The notes under the pieces were generated by a model. The model saw only the letters and a list, made by a program, of their open reading frames with translations. It searched no databases and was not told the origin of the DNA. A stretch of DNA of 64,000 nucleotides from Flaccisagitta enflata (Eukaryota; Chaetognatha; Sagittoidea; Aphragmophora), in NCBI GenBank assembly GCA_965153355.1, contig OZ231126.1:20274001-20338000 (forward strand), given 5' to 3'. Shown here piece after piece: positions 17,072 to 52,504 of this stretch; position 1 is the stretch's first letter; every line of letters starts with the position of its first letter. The position numbers were made by a program, and so were the translations under genes.

Positions 17072-17488
17072 TTACTACGCGAATCAAAAAAAAACCGCAC
17101 CCTTTTGTAGCTGAGTGGAAAAGACACAAAAAATAAATTCAAGATTTTTTTGTTAATCTGATTTTAAAGATTTTTGAATTTTCTTTCATTGTAGACCAAC
17201 CCCAGGTCTGTATCCAAAACCGTTTGGAGATAGAGCTTGCCAAAGTGGATGTCTCTTTTGCAAAAATGCTCATTTTTCAAAAGTATTGCAAAACTGCAAA
17301 TGGCAATGTTTTCACTCTTTTTATGCCATTTCTAAACGAAAAAAGCTAGAAATACCAGATTGAAGCCATATGAAAGATCTCTTTAAGATCTTCAAAATGG
17401 TCTATGATTTTGTTTGATTATCTTGAAATTTAATATGATAGATTGTCATTTAAAAGTGCAGCTTTTTTTTTTTCATTCGCGTAGTAAA
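17072..17488. mobile_element. MITE nested in the 3.2-kb element, TA-flanked
   Basis: Inverted ends CTACGCGAAT / ATTCGCGTAG with TA on each side, followed inward by A-runs or T-runs. It contains the shared internal motif TTTCTAAACGAAAAAAGCTAG at 17329-17350. Confidence 0.75.
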
Positions 17489-17549
17489 CCCTTTAATGAG
17501 ATTTTTACTCAGGAGCAACTGATAACAAAGTTGGTAAAAACTATTTTGG

Positions 17550-18506
17550 ATGAATGACAGCATAGCTGCCTTTCCTGTTATTGGTAAAAGGCTGGTGCTC
17601 AGCTCCAATGCTGATTTGGCTCTCACAAATAGTGCAGAAAAGATGTTGAAAGAAAAAAAGTTGAAGAGTCAAAAGAAACAAGTTGATAAAATTAAAGAAG
17701 ACTGGTCCAATGCTCAAAAGGATATCAAAAACGCCAAGATTGATGTCACTGATTCAAAGGCTGATACTTTTGCACAAGAGCAATCAAAAAACAAGCTCAT
17801 TGCGTAGTGTGCTGAAAATTGAAGGAAGCACAATTACCATGGACCTGTAACTTCACAAGATGATGTCAACTTGATGTTTGCCAAGATTCAGAAGTTCAGT
17901 GAGCAAAATAGATTATCTCTGTTGAGGAAGGTGATTAAGGTTAAGAAACTGATATTTTTAGAGCTTCGAAATGACTTTGTTTTGTTCAAGCAATACAATA
18001 TCGCTTCCACAAAGATGTACCAAAATCTCCTGGAACTGCATGCCGTTGATTCTTCCAACCAGGAAGTGATTACTGTTGAAGATATTTATGAAGGGATAAA
18101 TGTTTTGGCTTCAAACCCTACTCTTGAGCGCACTCAATCATTAAAAAAATCTGAAGAGCCTTTTGTTGACTTGGAGTAGCCATCATCAGAAGAGGAGTTC
18201 TTTATTGCACTACTTGAAAATTAATTGTCTGTCTGTTCAGTCATCTCCTATGATGAGGTCAGTGACACAATCAAGGCTCATCTACTTCAAGCTATCAAGA
18301 CTAGAGCCAAGGATGATACAGGGAAAACATATTGGATTTATAGTGAAGGAGAAACTGTTGATGCATTTGAAGAAAAGCATGTTTTGGCAATGAGGCCCTC
18401 TATCAATCTTGCAAAAAACATCAAGCAAAGAGATCCTGTTTTTGCTCTCATGAATTATGAGGTCATTAAAGGGAATGACCTCACAGTTCTACATCTGAAT
18501 CTTTAA
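17550..18506 (+). pseudogene. Decayed ORF of the 3.2-kb TIR element
   Basis: Three open pieces (17550-17807, 17871-18179, 18225-18506) lie in one frame and are separated only by in-frame stops: TAG and TGA in the first gap, TAG and TAA in the second. Read together they give about 315 residues, Lys/Asp-rich first (LKSQKKQVDKIKEDW), then a more globular part (WIYSEGETVDAFEEKHVLAM; DPVFALMNYEVIKGNDL). This is the pattern of a protein gene inactivated by point mutation without frameshift. I do not recognise the family; a transposase or accessory protein of the surrounding element is the natural inference. Confidence 0.6.
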
Positions 18507-19739
18507 GCAGCTGCTCCCACAATAATTTTTTTAAAGATATATTTTGTGAAAATGAATGTCTCTAAAATGGATCCAAAGTTTTACTTTAATTTCCAATCTG
18601 CAAATCAAATGATTTAGTCAAAGATTCTCATAGAATATGACTTTTGGCATATTTTGTATCGTTTGACCATCTTTTACCTTCCTTATCCTACTATTTTGAA
18701 AACCAAGAACATCATAATTCCAATGTTTTTTAAAATAGTTAAATATTGCATTAGAATTGTTGATGGTCATCATAAAAACCAAAAATCTAAGATTACTACT
18801 GCTTCAACACAAACAAACAATGAGTTCAAGTTAATCAGTCAGACTCTGGGCTGCTTGATAGCTAATTTTGGCCTGTTTTTAGACTCCAATGGGCTCCCAC
18901 AATTTGATAGACTTAATTTACATTGAACAATAATATATTTTTATATTTAATCTCTTTAGGAATCTTAACCTGATTTTAGCTAGTTTTAAAACTTGAATGG
19001 GCTCATACAACGTTGTTCACTTGATTCACATTAGATAATTATATATTTTCACTAAAATTGTCCCTAAAAATCATTTTAATAAATCATAAAATAGAAAAAC
19101 GCTGTTTTTGCTTGTTTTGGCCAGGTTTTTAACTATTTTGACCTCATGTTGGCCAGTAATAAGACTTTTATGGGCTCATTCAACTCTGTGCACTTGATTC
19201 ACATTAGACAATTATATATTTGCATAATAATCATCATTAGAAATTATTTCAGCAAGCTAAATTGCAAAAAACCCTTAATTTTGCCTGTTTTGACCAGTTT
19301 TTTAGCCCATCCGGGTCCTTTTTTTGGGTCAAATGAGCCCAGATTGCCACAACATGTCATGATATGGGCCCATACAACCCCCTGGAGACTTAAAAATCAA
19401 ATCACTTTTGATGAGTTTCAAGTGCAGGAGGCCATAATTGAGAGATGGATAGATGCGGATGAAGGACAGATAGGGACTGTCTGAGGGTCGAGGGTAGTTG
19501 GATAAGTTTGGATCCGTTGGTGGAAACGTAGGTCTTCCAAATGCCCAAATTTGTGTCATTTATGTCTTTGTAATATTACAGAAATACTGCTGTATATAGG
19601 GTGTGGGGACGGCATGCCGCGGCAGTCCCGTCTAGATCGTCCTTTTGCTTGCCAATAAGTACCTGTTCTCATCTCGTTCTCTCTCTCTCATAACATCGGA
19701 TTATCATATAACAGGGTTGATTTTACTCTCGCCCTTTTT

Positions 19740-19838
19740 AGGTGTGCCAACGCACCTTTATGACCGGTCGTGTCCGTCTGTCTGTTGGTCTGTTGGTCAC
19801 GCAAACCCGGCGCACCTATTGGCCTACTTGGACTTGTT
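19740..19838 (+). mobile_element. HINE-like element, GGTGCGCC subtype
   Basis: Hairpin AGGTGTGCCAACGCACCT, then a GTCY tract, distal word GGCGCACCT and terminus GGCCTACTTGGACTTGTT. Only about 100 bp long. Confidence 0.8.
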
Positions 19839-19972
19839 ACATAATCGACCCTCGAAAGTTAACAAGACTCGAATGACAGATTTTCAGATGCATGCTAGGG
19901 TTCCTAGTATTTTTGAAAGACGCTGTGTCCGTCCAACCGTCTTTCAGTCTATCTGGGACGAGAAAAGAAGGG

Positions 19973-19973
<1 letters not shown>

Positions 19974-20063
<90 letters not shown>
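19974..20063. repeat. (CT)n microsatellite
   Basis: About 90 bp of CT. The surrounding 19840-21060 contains no gene I can support. Confidence 0.95.
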
Positions 20064-20065
<2 letters not shown>

Positions 20066-20317
20066 GACTCGGTGTCAGAAAGATAGCACAGACACAAAGG
20101 CTTCGTTGATCTAACTTTACCTCAAAATTTACCTCCGAGACTGTGACAGAACTTTTATGACAAGTTCATCGAAATTTAAGCCATGACGTAAACTCGAATT
20201 GGGATCTTCAATTTTCGAAATTTACTTTTTGCTCCACTCGCGCCCTAACCGAAGACCAACGTTTTTACTTTGGATTGTAATCTAGTTCGAATTTGTCGGT
20301 CAAAAGGAAGTTCAATA

Positions 20318-20319
<2 letters not shown>

Positions 20320-20368
<49 letters not shown>
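20320..20368. repeat. (AG)n microsatellite
   Basis: About 45 bp of AG. Confidence 0.95.
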
Positions 20369-20370
<2 letters not shown>

Positions 20371-21063
20371 CAGGCACACAAGCATACAGAGATTGACAGC
20401 CAGAATCCCAGGCCAGGCCAGACAGGCAGAAAGACTGACTAACAAACATGTACGCACATACTGATAACAAGAAATTCGGAAAAAGAAGAAAAAAACGATT
20501 TAAATGATAATTTCTTTGTGGACACAGTTTACGATCAATGTCATTTCAACTTCGGGTAGTATGTAATTTTCCTGTGCTGTAGTCTGTAATTTTCCTTTTT
20601 CCTGCCTCGCTTCCCTCTTCCCCTCACTCTTCAAATTCTACCTCAAACTGTTTAACTTTTGATTTTACTCGCAAAGAACATATAAAAAGACCAACTAGTC
20701 ACTCGGTCTCGTCCTCGAAGTAGACTTACCTTCAAGCACTACGTTCTTTTTTTCTCAAATAGAAATCTTGTGACAATAAATCCCGAAATAACAAATTTGG
20801 ACAGCTTCGATCGGATTAAATCGCGAAATAATTACTTTGCTTTACTTGAATCATACGAGAAAAAAAAACAATGAATCGTAAAAAAAAGAACAATGCTATG
20901 ATCTGAGTTGATGGTTTGTGATAAGATAAAAGGAGACGGAGCGATCTGACATAAATGGCTTTGTCTTTATAATGCAATGTTGAAAAAGAAGTAAAGAATA
21001 AAAAAAGTGACAGGCAAGGAAAAAAAAGACAAACCGTTACAGCGTCACACACAAAAAAAGAAA

Positions 21064-21290
21064 AACAAGGCCGGATAGACGGCCAATAAGCAGTCGCTGA
21101 CGGGTGGGCAGGAGCAGTTTGCGGATAGGCAGGGGCAGTCATTCGGTGGGCAAGGGCTGTATTTTGGGTGGGCAGGGGCTGTTATGCTCAGAAATCACAA
21201 ATTCGGCCAATTTCGCGTCGTCCAAAATTTCGCGTTACGGACCAACCAAGGGACACACCCTCTTATAGAGTCGCTAAGTCAGCGACTAAA
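21064..21290 (-). mobile_element. HINE-like element, word AGTCGCTGAC
   Basis: AACAAGGCCGG start, distal word AGTCGCTGAC at 21092-21101, then GGGTGGGCAGGAGCAGT with two further degenerate GGGCAGGGGC blocks. The right-end hairpin AGTCGCTAAGTCAGCGACT (21269-21287) has an outer arm exactly complementary to the distal word. It ends 150 bp before the ATG of gene 2. Confidence 0.85.
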
Positions 21291-21439
21291 AAGACAAACC
21301 ATCACGACACCATTTAGTACTCAAGCAGCGTCGCAGATTTTTTACTCGTACACCGTTCTTCGCAATCTCACCAATGTTATGATCTGTGCATTTTAAACAA
21401 ACAACCAAAATTCTTAGACGACCGTAAGAAGGCCAAATC

Positions 21440-28893
<7,454 letters not shown>

Positions 28894-28915
28894 ATATTGC
28901 ATTATTTCACCAGAA

Positions 28916-28968
28916 AACAAGTGACCCGGGGTTACAATATTGTTGCCGACGGTTGGGCAGGGGCGAAC
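28916..28968 (-). mobile_element. HINE-like distal-end fragment in the 3' flank of gene 2
   Basis: AACAAGTGACCCGGGG, TTACAATATTGTTGCC, then GGTTGGGCAGGGGC. It is an unbroken version of the site interrupted by the foldback at 57495-58089. 28969-29410 shows nothing else. Confidence 0.7.
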
Positions 28969-29410
28969 AACGCAATTCTCGTCATTCTATTCCAATCTTA
29001 CACGTATTGAGTAAATTGTTTTTATTGTTCACGGATAAGCAACCATAGTAAGTTTTAATGCATCTGTCAATGCTTCCTAATAAATGACACTTCGCATGTA
29101 AATTTCAGTCGCAACACGCAAAAACAATGCCAAAAAGAACATCATCTTAAGTTAGGTACGTAGTGCAGTGAGACCCAGGGATAAGTCATAAGGATACGAA
29201 GCAGTTAAAACTGATTTTTAATGATGTGTAATGTAGTGTATCTGCAATTCAAAGTTGCGCCAATGCGCAATGCGCTAGTGACTGATGACTTGACCCGAGA
29301 AAGTTAGCGCAGATCTGCAACCCCTTTCAATGATTCCTTATTCTTTTCGAGAAGGAGTCCCCTCTAATCTTAAAACTTCAAATGAGGTGACATTATCCGC
29401 AATCTGAGAA

Positions 29411-44441
<15,031 letters not shown>

Positions 44442-44513
44442 ACAAGAAGAAGAAATTATTTAAATATTTTTCTGTTGAAGTGATTTTAAACATTTCTTTA
44501 TTTTCGTTCACTC

Positions 44514-45066
44514 AAGACCGGATCTGTAAAGTAGATCTCATCTAGACTTAAGATAACAGGGGTAAGCATTGTGGAAAGACGAATAAAGGCAGAGGAGCGA
44601 TATTCGAATAATAGACTAATCAAAGGATGTTTGATTCCCCATGTGTTTTCGCTAAAATATCAATATTTTGAGAGATTTTGTTAAGGAACATTGCTTAAAA
44701 TCAAATTGTTACAACTTTCCCTCAGTATGTTTTACAAGGATGTTGCTCGTTTAGCCATTGCTAGGGAGTATACCCATGTGTGACAACCCCTAGAAAACGC
44801 TAAATGAGCGACATTCTAACAAAATAAACTGTGGGAAAGTTTTAACAAATTTGATTTTAAAAAATGTTCCAAAAAAAAATTTCTCAATGTTTTAGCGAAA
44901 ATACATAGAAATGTGTTTCCATGGCAACAAGCTATCATAGGCAATAAAGCATTATTTTTATCAGTCTATGTTTCAAATATCACTCCCCTGGCTTTATTTT
45001 TCTACAATGTTTGCCCCCATTATTTCAAGTCTAGACGAGATCTACTTTATCTCAAACGGTTTTGCA
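44514..45066. mobile_element. Near-perfect palindromic foldback, about 550 bp
   Basis: GTAGATCTCATCTAGACTT at the left and AAGTCTAGACGAGATCTAC at the right; arms continue to the centre near 44780 with inverted TTGTTACAACTTTCC, GTTTAGC and CCATGTGTG-type words. No ORF. Confidence 0.85.
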
Positions 45067-45310
45067 GCGAGAGCTTGTCAAAGTTATCTTCTAACAGGTG
45101 TAAAACAATTATTGGAACTCAGATAAATGGCCATAGAATCACAATAGATATTGATATACAGTTTTCACCATCAGGTAAAGGATAAAAAAATCTTTATTTT
45201 GATCATAAATTTTGTCAATTTTGGTTTAGGCAAAGTCAAATTATGATTAAAATAGTTGAGATGTGTTTTATCAAAGTCATTAGAAAATCACTATAAAGTC
45301 AACTCAACTT

Positions 45311-45397
45311 TGAAACACTATAAAATCAAAATAAACAAAGCTACCATAACATCTTTGAAACACTATAAAATCAAAATAAACAAAGCTACCATAACCA
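45311..45397 (+). repeat. Tandem duplication, two copies of a 45-bp unit
   Basis: TTGAAACACTATAAAATC through AAGCTACCATAAC occurs twice, separated by 4 bp. The surrounding 45067-45712 has no other feature. Confidence 0.9.
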
Positions 45398-45712
45398 AAT
45401 TTGTCTCGTTTTAAAGAGTTGTTTTTACTCTTTCAAATCCGACCATTCTGGGTATTGTAGCTCAATTCGTTTAGGTACGTCATGGTGTATAGGAACAAGA
45501 AATTTTGGTTTCATTATACTTTTTGTTTGTGATATAGATTTAAATTAAAAAAATATCATTGGGATTTCAGTTAAGTAATTTTGATATAAAGCATAAAATG
45601 TCTTAACAATGTTTTTAAACCCAGAATACCCATTATAGTTTCAAAACAATCAGAAATAAGAATTGAATGTTTGAATTCCTTTAAAAAAAAATGAACAAAA
45701 TTTAACAAGGTC

Positions 45713-45859
45713 GTTAGGTGAAATTATATCACGGCCTCAGTACACAAAATTTTGCATTTCTAAAAACATGGCCCTTTTCTTATATGTTCTTAAAAAAAGG
45801 CCATGTTTTTAGAAATGCAAATTCTTTTATTTCTTTGCAATAATATAATTTCACCTAAC
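45713..45859. mobile_element. Tiny MITE, 147 bp, with perfect TIRs and inner hairpin
   Basis: GTTAGGTGAAATTATAT and its exact inverse form the ends. Inside, TTGCATTTCTAAAAACATGG pairs perfectly with its inverse around a short loop. Confidence 0.85.
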
Positions 45860-46263
45860 AGGAGTGAGATAACAAAGTATGATTTTCTTTTAAAAAATCT
45901 TCTTTTTTCGACCTTTTTTCAATATATTATTTACATTAAATCTGTATTTTAATGATTATCTATGCAAAAAATTAATGTTTAACACTTTGAAAATGTTTTT
46001 TCTTTAAAAAATTATAAAAGAACAACATCAAAAATTTCTATAAAATTGTAATGACGCATGAACTTTCTTCTTCCCGTACACTGCGTCGTACAGCACTCTT
46101 CCAAAGTTGATGCTTACTTTTAGGTTAACACTTTCTTTTTTTCAGATTGCAGATTAAAAAAACAGAAATGGCAAATTGAAATGAATTAAAACTACTAAAA
46201 TCAACCATAAGGTGCACTTAGACACATATATTTTCATATTTGTTAAGAATAAGCTCGACATTG
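45860..46263. other. AT-rich, nothing identified
   Basis: No coding pattern or repeat boundary. Confidence 0.4.
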
Positions 46264-46464
46264 TAAGGCTGGATACATGGCTACCTAAGTCGCGTGCGGT
46301 TGGGCAGGGGCCATATTTAACGTCGCTTTATCATTTGGGCAGGAGCAGTGAGGCTAAAGACTGCAAAAAAAAAACAAAAAAGTAAAGTGTGACGGACAGA
46401 TGGATGGACGAACCGACGGACTGACTGACAAAGCAGGTTGTAAAGTTGCGTAACACGCGACTTA
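46264..46464 (-). mobile_element. HINE-like element, word AGTCGCGTGC
   Basis: AAGGCTGGATACATGGC, distal AGTCGCGTGC (46288-46297), GGTTGGGCAGGGGC, a GACGGACAGATGGATGG tract, hairpin AGTTGCGTAACACGCGACT (46444-46462) with outer arm GTAACACGCGACT. Confidence 0.85.
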
Positions 46465-47700
46465 AAATTGAATAAAATAAGTTTTCTAGGTCTAGTTCCA
46501 ATACTTGTGTTACACCTGTTAATTTGTAAAAATGCTGTTGGGATGCAAACTGATAATGCGAATGTTTCTAGACTTAAATGAATAAAGCTAGAATTGCCAG
46601 AATTGAGCCAAATGAAAGATCTTTTCAAAAACTTTTTAACGGCCTAAGATTAGCGACCGGTCACGACGCTCAGCCAGGCTGTGTAAAAAATCGTTGAAAA
46701 ACGCGAATTTTCCGCACTGAAGATCGCTTAGATATAAGATAAAAAGTCGTGATTGCCAAGCAATTAGCAAAATAGCAATTAGCAATTAGCTAAAATCAAT
46801 GCGAAATATGCTAAAGCATGTCAGATTACATCGTATAACATCAAGAAATCATAAAAAACCGGGAGAAAAATGGTTAAGGTTATCGCAGGAAGCTTTCAAA
46901 ATGAGCCTCAACTTTGACAAAGTGGAAACGGATCGCATTATGCGTGCATCTGCGAGTTTCAAATATATATGAAAGAGTAGACCAAGAAGGACCTATATCT
47001 CAAATTTCATCAAAATCGGTCAATGCGCTCACCTCCTACCATGCGTGCATTTGTTAAGTTTGTTTTAGAAAAATGGCTGCTTTGCGGTGGTTGAATTTCT
47101 TGCGCGCAAAAAGGTTTACGCGCCGCAGCCGATAGGGTAAGTCAAACAAAAAACTCAATAGTTCATAAATTGTTTTTAATTCCAACAAAATATATAGTGC
47201 AGCATATCATTCGAAAGCTCTTGACATGATAAACATGATTATGTGCATGTTTTAAGTCGAATCAGAAAAATCAAAGATATATATTAAAATCATCAATTTC
47301 TTGGTGTTAAGCTTGCATGGCCGGATCTGCATAGGAATTCCTAAAAAGTATTACACCATCGTAAACACAAGAACATAGTGCTAACACTATCAAGAAATTA
47401 TCTTGATGCCTCTTATTTAGCATAAATGAACTGTAATTCAAAAATCATAAAAAAGAAAAATATCCCTCCTTCGATTATATTACAAATTTTAAGGCCCCTT
47501 ACATTCAAACTACGGACACGTGACTCTATAGGCCACTTCTTGTCAATCCATTGGTCAGTTGGTTCATTCATTCGTCTGTCCGTCTGCCCACCTATCTATG
47601 CGTCTGCGTTTCTCGGCTGTTTTTGGCCCAAATGAGATCATATACTGGGTGTGTTTCTATTGTCAACAAGAATCTCAGGTGATTCCGTGAAAAGCGTTTT
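46465..47700. other. AT-rich, no gene; contains the shared TE motif near 46562-46625
   Basis: AAATGAATAAAGCTAGAATTGCC followed by CAAATGAAAGATCTTTTCAAAA matches an internal motif of four other elements, so part of this stretch is probably an old element whose ends I cannot find. A small GTCC-type fragment near 47550-47590 is another HINE-like remnant. Confidence 0.45.
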
Positions 47701-47705
47701 CAGCG

Positions 47706-47829
47706 TAACATACAAATACATACATACATACATACATACATACATACATACATACATACATACATACATACATACAGCGTAACATACAGCGTAACATACA
47801 AATAAATATATACATACATACATACATAC
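47706..47829. repeat. (CATA)n microsatellite
   Basis: CATA tetranucleotides with a CAGCGTAA interruption. The foldback at 47830 lies in this repeat, which resumes at 50261. Confidence 0.95.
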
Positions 47830-50260
47830 CAGACTGGGCCGTAGGACCCTTATGAAGGCAGATCAGCTACCAACAGCAGGGACTGGCTTCATTCATCATA
47901 ACATCAAGATTTGCCAAGTTTCATGACCATATGATCGATTTTACTCATGGCCGCCACCCCCCCTAAAATTCCAGCATGAGGGTTGTTGTGGTAAAAATTC
48001 CAACTTTGGGTCACTTTGGCCTCAAAATTAGGCCCCTTCGAATTTGAATTTTGACCTAAAATCTATGAGATTATAAAACTAAAGCTCAAGAGCTAACTAG
48101 TGGTGCAATCCGCATGTTTTTATCTTAATTTGTTGAGATTTGAGAGCATTTCAAAGATGAAAGGGTATGAGGGTCAAATTGCATCCTACTTTCAGTGGTA
48201 ATTTTGACATTTTTCACCGATTTGAACATATTTTGGCTTTGGATGGACCAATCTGCATGAAATCGGTGATCAAATTGAAGAGTTTTTGCTGCTCTAGCTG
48301 ATGGTAAAAAAAGTTTTGATCGATTTTGCCCTCAATTTTTTTTATTGACTGTAGAAGCAGGTGTAAAAAAGTAAATTTTCTTGAAAATTGAGCAATTTTG
48401 GACAAAAAATTAGTCCACTTCCATTTTTAAAAAAGACTTAAAATCCATGAGCAAAATAAAGAGCTGCTCAAAAGCTAACTAGTGATGCAATCGGCATGTC
48501 AATATGTTTTTGCATTAAGATTTTACAAAACTTTAAAGATCAAGGGGTTTGGCAAAATGACCATTTATGGTCACTTTGGCTGTTTTGGCCTCAATAAGGG
48601 GTCACTTTGCTGTAGAAATCGATAAAAAAATCTGTGAGATTATAAAACTAGAGCTCAAGAGCTTACCAGTGGTGCAATCCGCATATTTTTATCTTAATTT
48701 GTTAAGACTTTAGAGCATTTCAAAGATGAAAGGGTAGGAAGGTCAAATTGCAGCCTTAATTTCAATGGCGATTATGACACTTTTCGCTAATTTCAATATT
48801 TCTTGGCTTTGGATGAACCAATCTGCATGAAATTGGTGACCAAACTGAAGAGTTTTTGCTGCTCTAGCAGATGGTAAAAGATTTTTTGATCGATATGCCC
48901 CCCAATTTTTTTTTAATGACCATGGAAGCAGATGCAAAAAGTGTTTTTTTCTTTGTAAATTGGGCAATTTTGGACAACAAATTTGGCTACTTCCAATTTA
49001 ATAATTGACCTAAAATCCATGACCAAAATAAAGAGAGCTAACTAGTGGTGCAATCGCCATGTCTTTATGATTTTGCATTTAGATTTGACAGAATTTAAAA
49101 GATTAAAGGGACTGTCCAAATTAGCATGTAAGGCCATTTTGGGAAAAACCAAATGGGCAAAAAAATACTCTTTTTAGCACCTGCTTCTACAGTCTCCAAA
49201 ACATTTTGAGGGTCATATCGATCAAAAAGTTTACCAGAATCAGTTAGAGCATCAAAAAATCTTCAATTTGGTCACCAATTTTATCCATATTTGTCCATCC
49301 AAAGCCAAGATATATCAAAAAATGAAAAAAGTTGTCAAATTTGACCCCCAAGTTTATCCAGTAAAATAACCCTCATACCCTTCCATCTTTGAAATGCTCT
49401 CAAACTTAAACGAAAAATGATAGTAACATGCGGATTGCACCAATGGTTAGCTCTTGATATCTAGTTTTATAATCTCACAGATTTTTCTATCGATTTCTGC
49501 GGCAAAGTGAACCCAAATTGAGGCCAAAACGGCCAAAGTGACCATAAATGGTCATTTTGACATACTCTTTGATCTTTGAAGTTCTGTAAAATCTAAATGC
49601 AAAAACATATTGACATGCCGATTGCACCACTAGTTAGCTCTTTAGCTCACAGATTTTAAGTCTTTTTTAAAAATGGAAGTGGTCTCATTTTTTGTCCAAA
49701 ATGGCTCAATTTTCAAGAAAATTGACTTTTTTACACCTGCTTCTACAGTCAATAAAAAAATTGAGGGCGAAATCGATCAAAATTTTTTTTACCATCAGCT
49801 AGAGCAGCAAAAACTCTTCAATTTGATCACCGATTTCATGCAGATTGGTCCATCCAAAGCCAAAATATGTTCAAATCTGTGAAAAATGTCAAATTTGCCA
49901 CTGAAAATAGGCTGCAATTTGACCCTCATACCCTTTTATCTTTGAAATGCTCTCAAATCTCAACAAATTAAGATAAAAACATGCGGATTGCAACACTAGT
50001 TAGCTCTTGAGCTCTTGTTTTATAATCTCATAGATTTTAGGTCAAAATTTAAGGGCCTAATATTGAGGCCAAAGTGACCAAAAGTTGGAATTTTTACCAC
50101 AACAACCCTCATACTGGGATTTTAGGGGGGGGGTGGCGGCCATGAGTAAAATCGATCATATGGTCATGAAACTTGGCAAATCTTGTTGTTATGACGAATG
50201 AAGCCAGTCCCTGCTGTTGGTAGCCGATCTGCCTCCATAAGGGTCCTACGGCCCAGTCTG
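47830..50260. mobile_element. Large foldback element, about 2.4 kb, inserted in (CATA)n
   Basis: Ends CAGACTGGGCCGTAGGACCC and inverse, flanked by ATAC repeats. Arms match inverted over about 1.1 kb each: GATCGATTTTACTCATGGCC, GTTGTTGTGGTAAAAATTCC, CTAACTAGTGGTGCAATC, GCAGCAAAAACTCTTCAATT. Shares CTCAAGAGCTAACCAGTGG-type words with the foldback at 29821-31834. No ORF. Confidence 0.9.
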
Positions 50261-50261
50261 A

Positions 50262-50287
<26 letters not shown>

Positions 50288-50292
<5 letters not shown>

Positions 50293-50430
50293 GAATTTCA
50301 ACTGTCCCCACAAGTGAGCAAAGTGAGTGAGATAGCTTGTGAATGGTGCGAGCTAGTGAAGCGTGAGCAGCAAAACGGAGCGCTGCGGAGCGAGAGAGGG
50401 AACGAAAGTAACGAGCGACCGAGTCACTAT
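50288..50430 (-). repeat. Dispersed repeat E, copy 2 (inverted relative to 5735-5905)
   Basis: GAATTTCAACTGTCC, then AGCAAAGTGAGTGAG, GCTAGTGAAGCGTGAGC, AGCGCTGC and CGAGCGACC, all inverse to copy 1. Confidence 0.7.
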
Positions 50431-50730
50431 GGGATAAAAAAGCGATTTTTCGAGACAAATTTTATCGCTAGTCATCTTCACCATTGCTGTTTGTCAAGCG
50501 AGTGATACGCCCCACAATTCACAACATTACTTAAATTGACAGTTTAGACCTCAAAGCAGCCAATATTTTCAGTATATTTTGAATGTTTTTTACATTCTGA
50601 GGTAAGTCTGATGATCTAGAGCTAGAATGAGAACGCAGATCGTTTTTTTTCATTTTCTCAAATTTCATGACAGTAACTCTTTAGACTCATTAGTTTACTG
50701 AATGCACTCAAAGCTCAACGAAATGTCATA

Positions 50731-50731
<1 letters not shown>

Positions 50732-50813
<82 letters not shown>
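50732..50813. repeat. (GTT)n microsatellite
   Basis: About 80 bp of GTT; its polyVal frame is not a gene. Confidence 0.95.
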
Positions 50814-50814
<1 letters not shown>

Positions 50815-50911
50815 CTTCGTTGTTGATGCTGTTGTTGTTAACAATGTTTTCATCGCTACTGTCATAGTCACGTCAATGATATGATGCTGAAACGAAGACA
50901 GGATTTTGATT

Positions 50912-51037
<126 letters not shown>

Positions 51038-51220
51038 TATTGCTCAAAGTACATGAATTAATCACGTAAACAAAATTGTTTTGAGCGGTACAAAAGTACA
51101 ATAAATAATTTCAGTAATAAATACAAAAGATGGTAAAATGATTTGAAAGAATAGAAACGGAAGATACTTGTGGTTTTAAGTATAACATTGGTATTATCCA
51201 ATCTAGACGTAAAGGGTAAA

Positions 51221-51640
<420 letters not shown>

Positions 51641-51837
51641 ATATTGAACGACATTTTTAGCACTGCGACAATAATCAATTAAGCAGTTGAATTTCACTAT
51701 GGGTGAGTCAGTGCATAAGAACAAGTCCAAGTGGAGCTGCTGATTGAGTATCTGAACGATTTTGTTTTTCTTTCAGAATCCTTCGCCAGAGCGAATTTAA
51801 TTCGAATAGGTTCGGGTCGTAACACATAAAACCCAGC

Positions 51838-51899
51838 CAACCCTTAGCCCTAAAGCTCCCAACCCTAACCCTAACCCTAAACCCACCCCTAACCCTAAT
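51838..51899 (-). repeat. Interstitial telomere-like (CCCTAA)n
   Basis: CCAACCCTAACCCTAACCC with degenerate units on both sides. TTAGGG is the telomere repeat of animals and many other eukaryotes. Confidence 0.75.
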
Positions 51900-51957
51900 T
51901 TAAAAAATGGCTTAAAAAGTCTTAAAAACAAAAGATCGACAGATGGTTGTTCAAGTG

Positions 51958-52226
51958 TACCGGCCAAGTTATGGCCAATACGTGCGCCTTGCTTGATTAA
52001 GAATTTGTGAATCAACGTTTTGAATGAATAAATGAATGAATGAATGAATGAATGAATGAATGAAAATGAAAATGAATGTGGTATGGCATGAGAGGTGATA
52101 GGAATGAAAAAATACGTCAGAATCAGCCGTTTTGCACTTTTCTAACGTATGATAGATGCGTTACCCGACCGACCAACCAACCGACGGACATGACCTCTTG
52201 TAGAAGTGCGAGGACGCACTTAAAAA
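51958..52226 (-). mobile_element. HINE-like element, GATGCG/GTGCG subtype
   Basis: GGCCAAGTTATGGCCAATAC, a GAATG microsatellite inside, CCGACCGACCAACC, CCTCTTGTAG and hairpin AAGTGCGAGGACGCACTT (52205-52222). The distal word is eroded. Confidence 0.65.
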
Positions 52227-52504
52227 CAGATGTTTTTTTTTCCAAATTATCGAATCATGTGCTCGATTCATCATCAGGCAAGGGTAGACTTAGACTCGAA
52301 AATGTTTATAGGTCAGTCAGTAGCTCAATTTTTCGCCTGGACCTGCTCAGCGCTTTCAATATTGCACGTTTCAAATTTCAAGGTTCTGGCTCAAATACTT
52401 TAGAAGTTATGAGCGTATGTTTGAACCATATCAACCTGAAGAAATTCCAGGAGAATCTTTAAACTTTCTTTTAAGTTATAGCCGACAGTGAATTTCAAAG
52501 AGAG

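Noticed and set aside
19146-19559. ORFs at the right end of the 3.2-kb element
   Set aside because: They run through the inverted repeat and its boundary and have no relation to the decayed internal frame.
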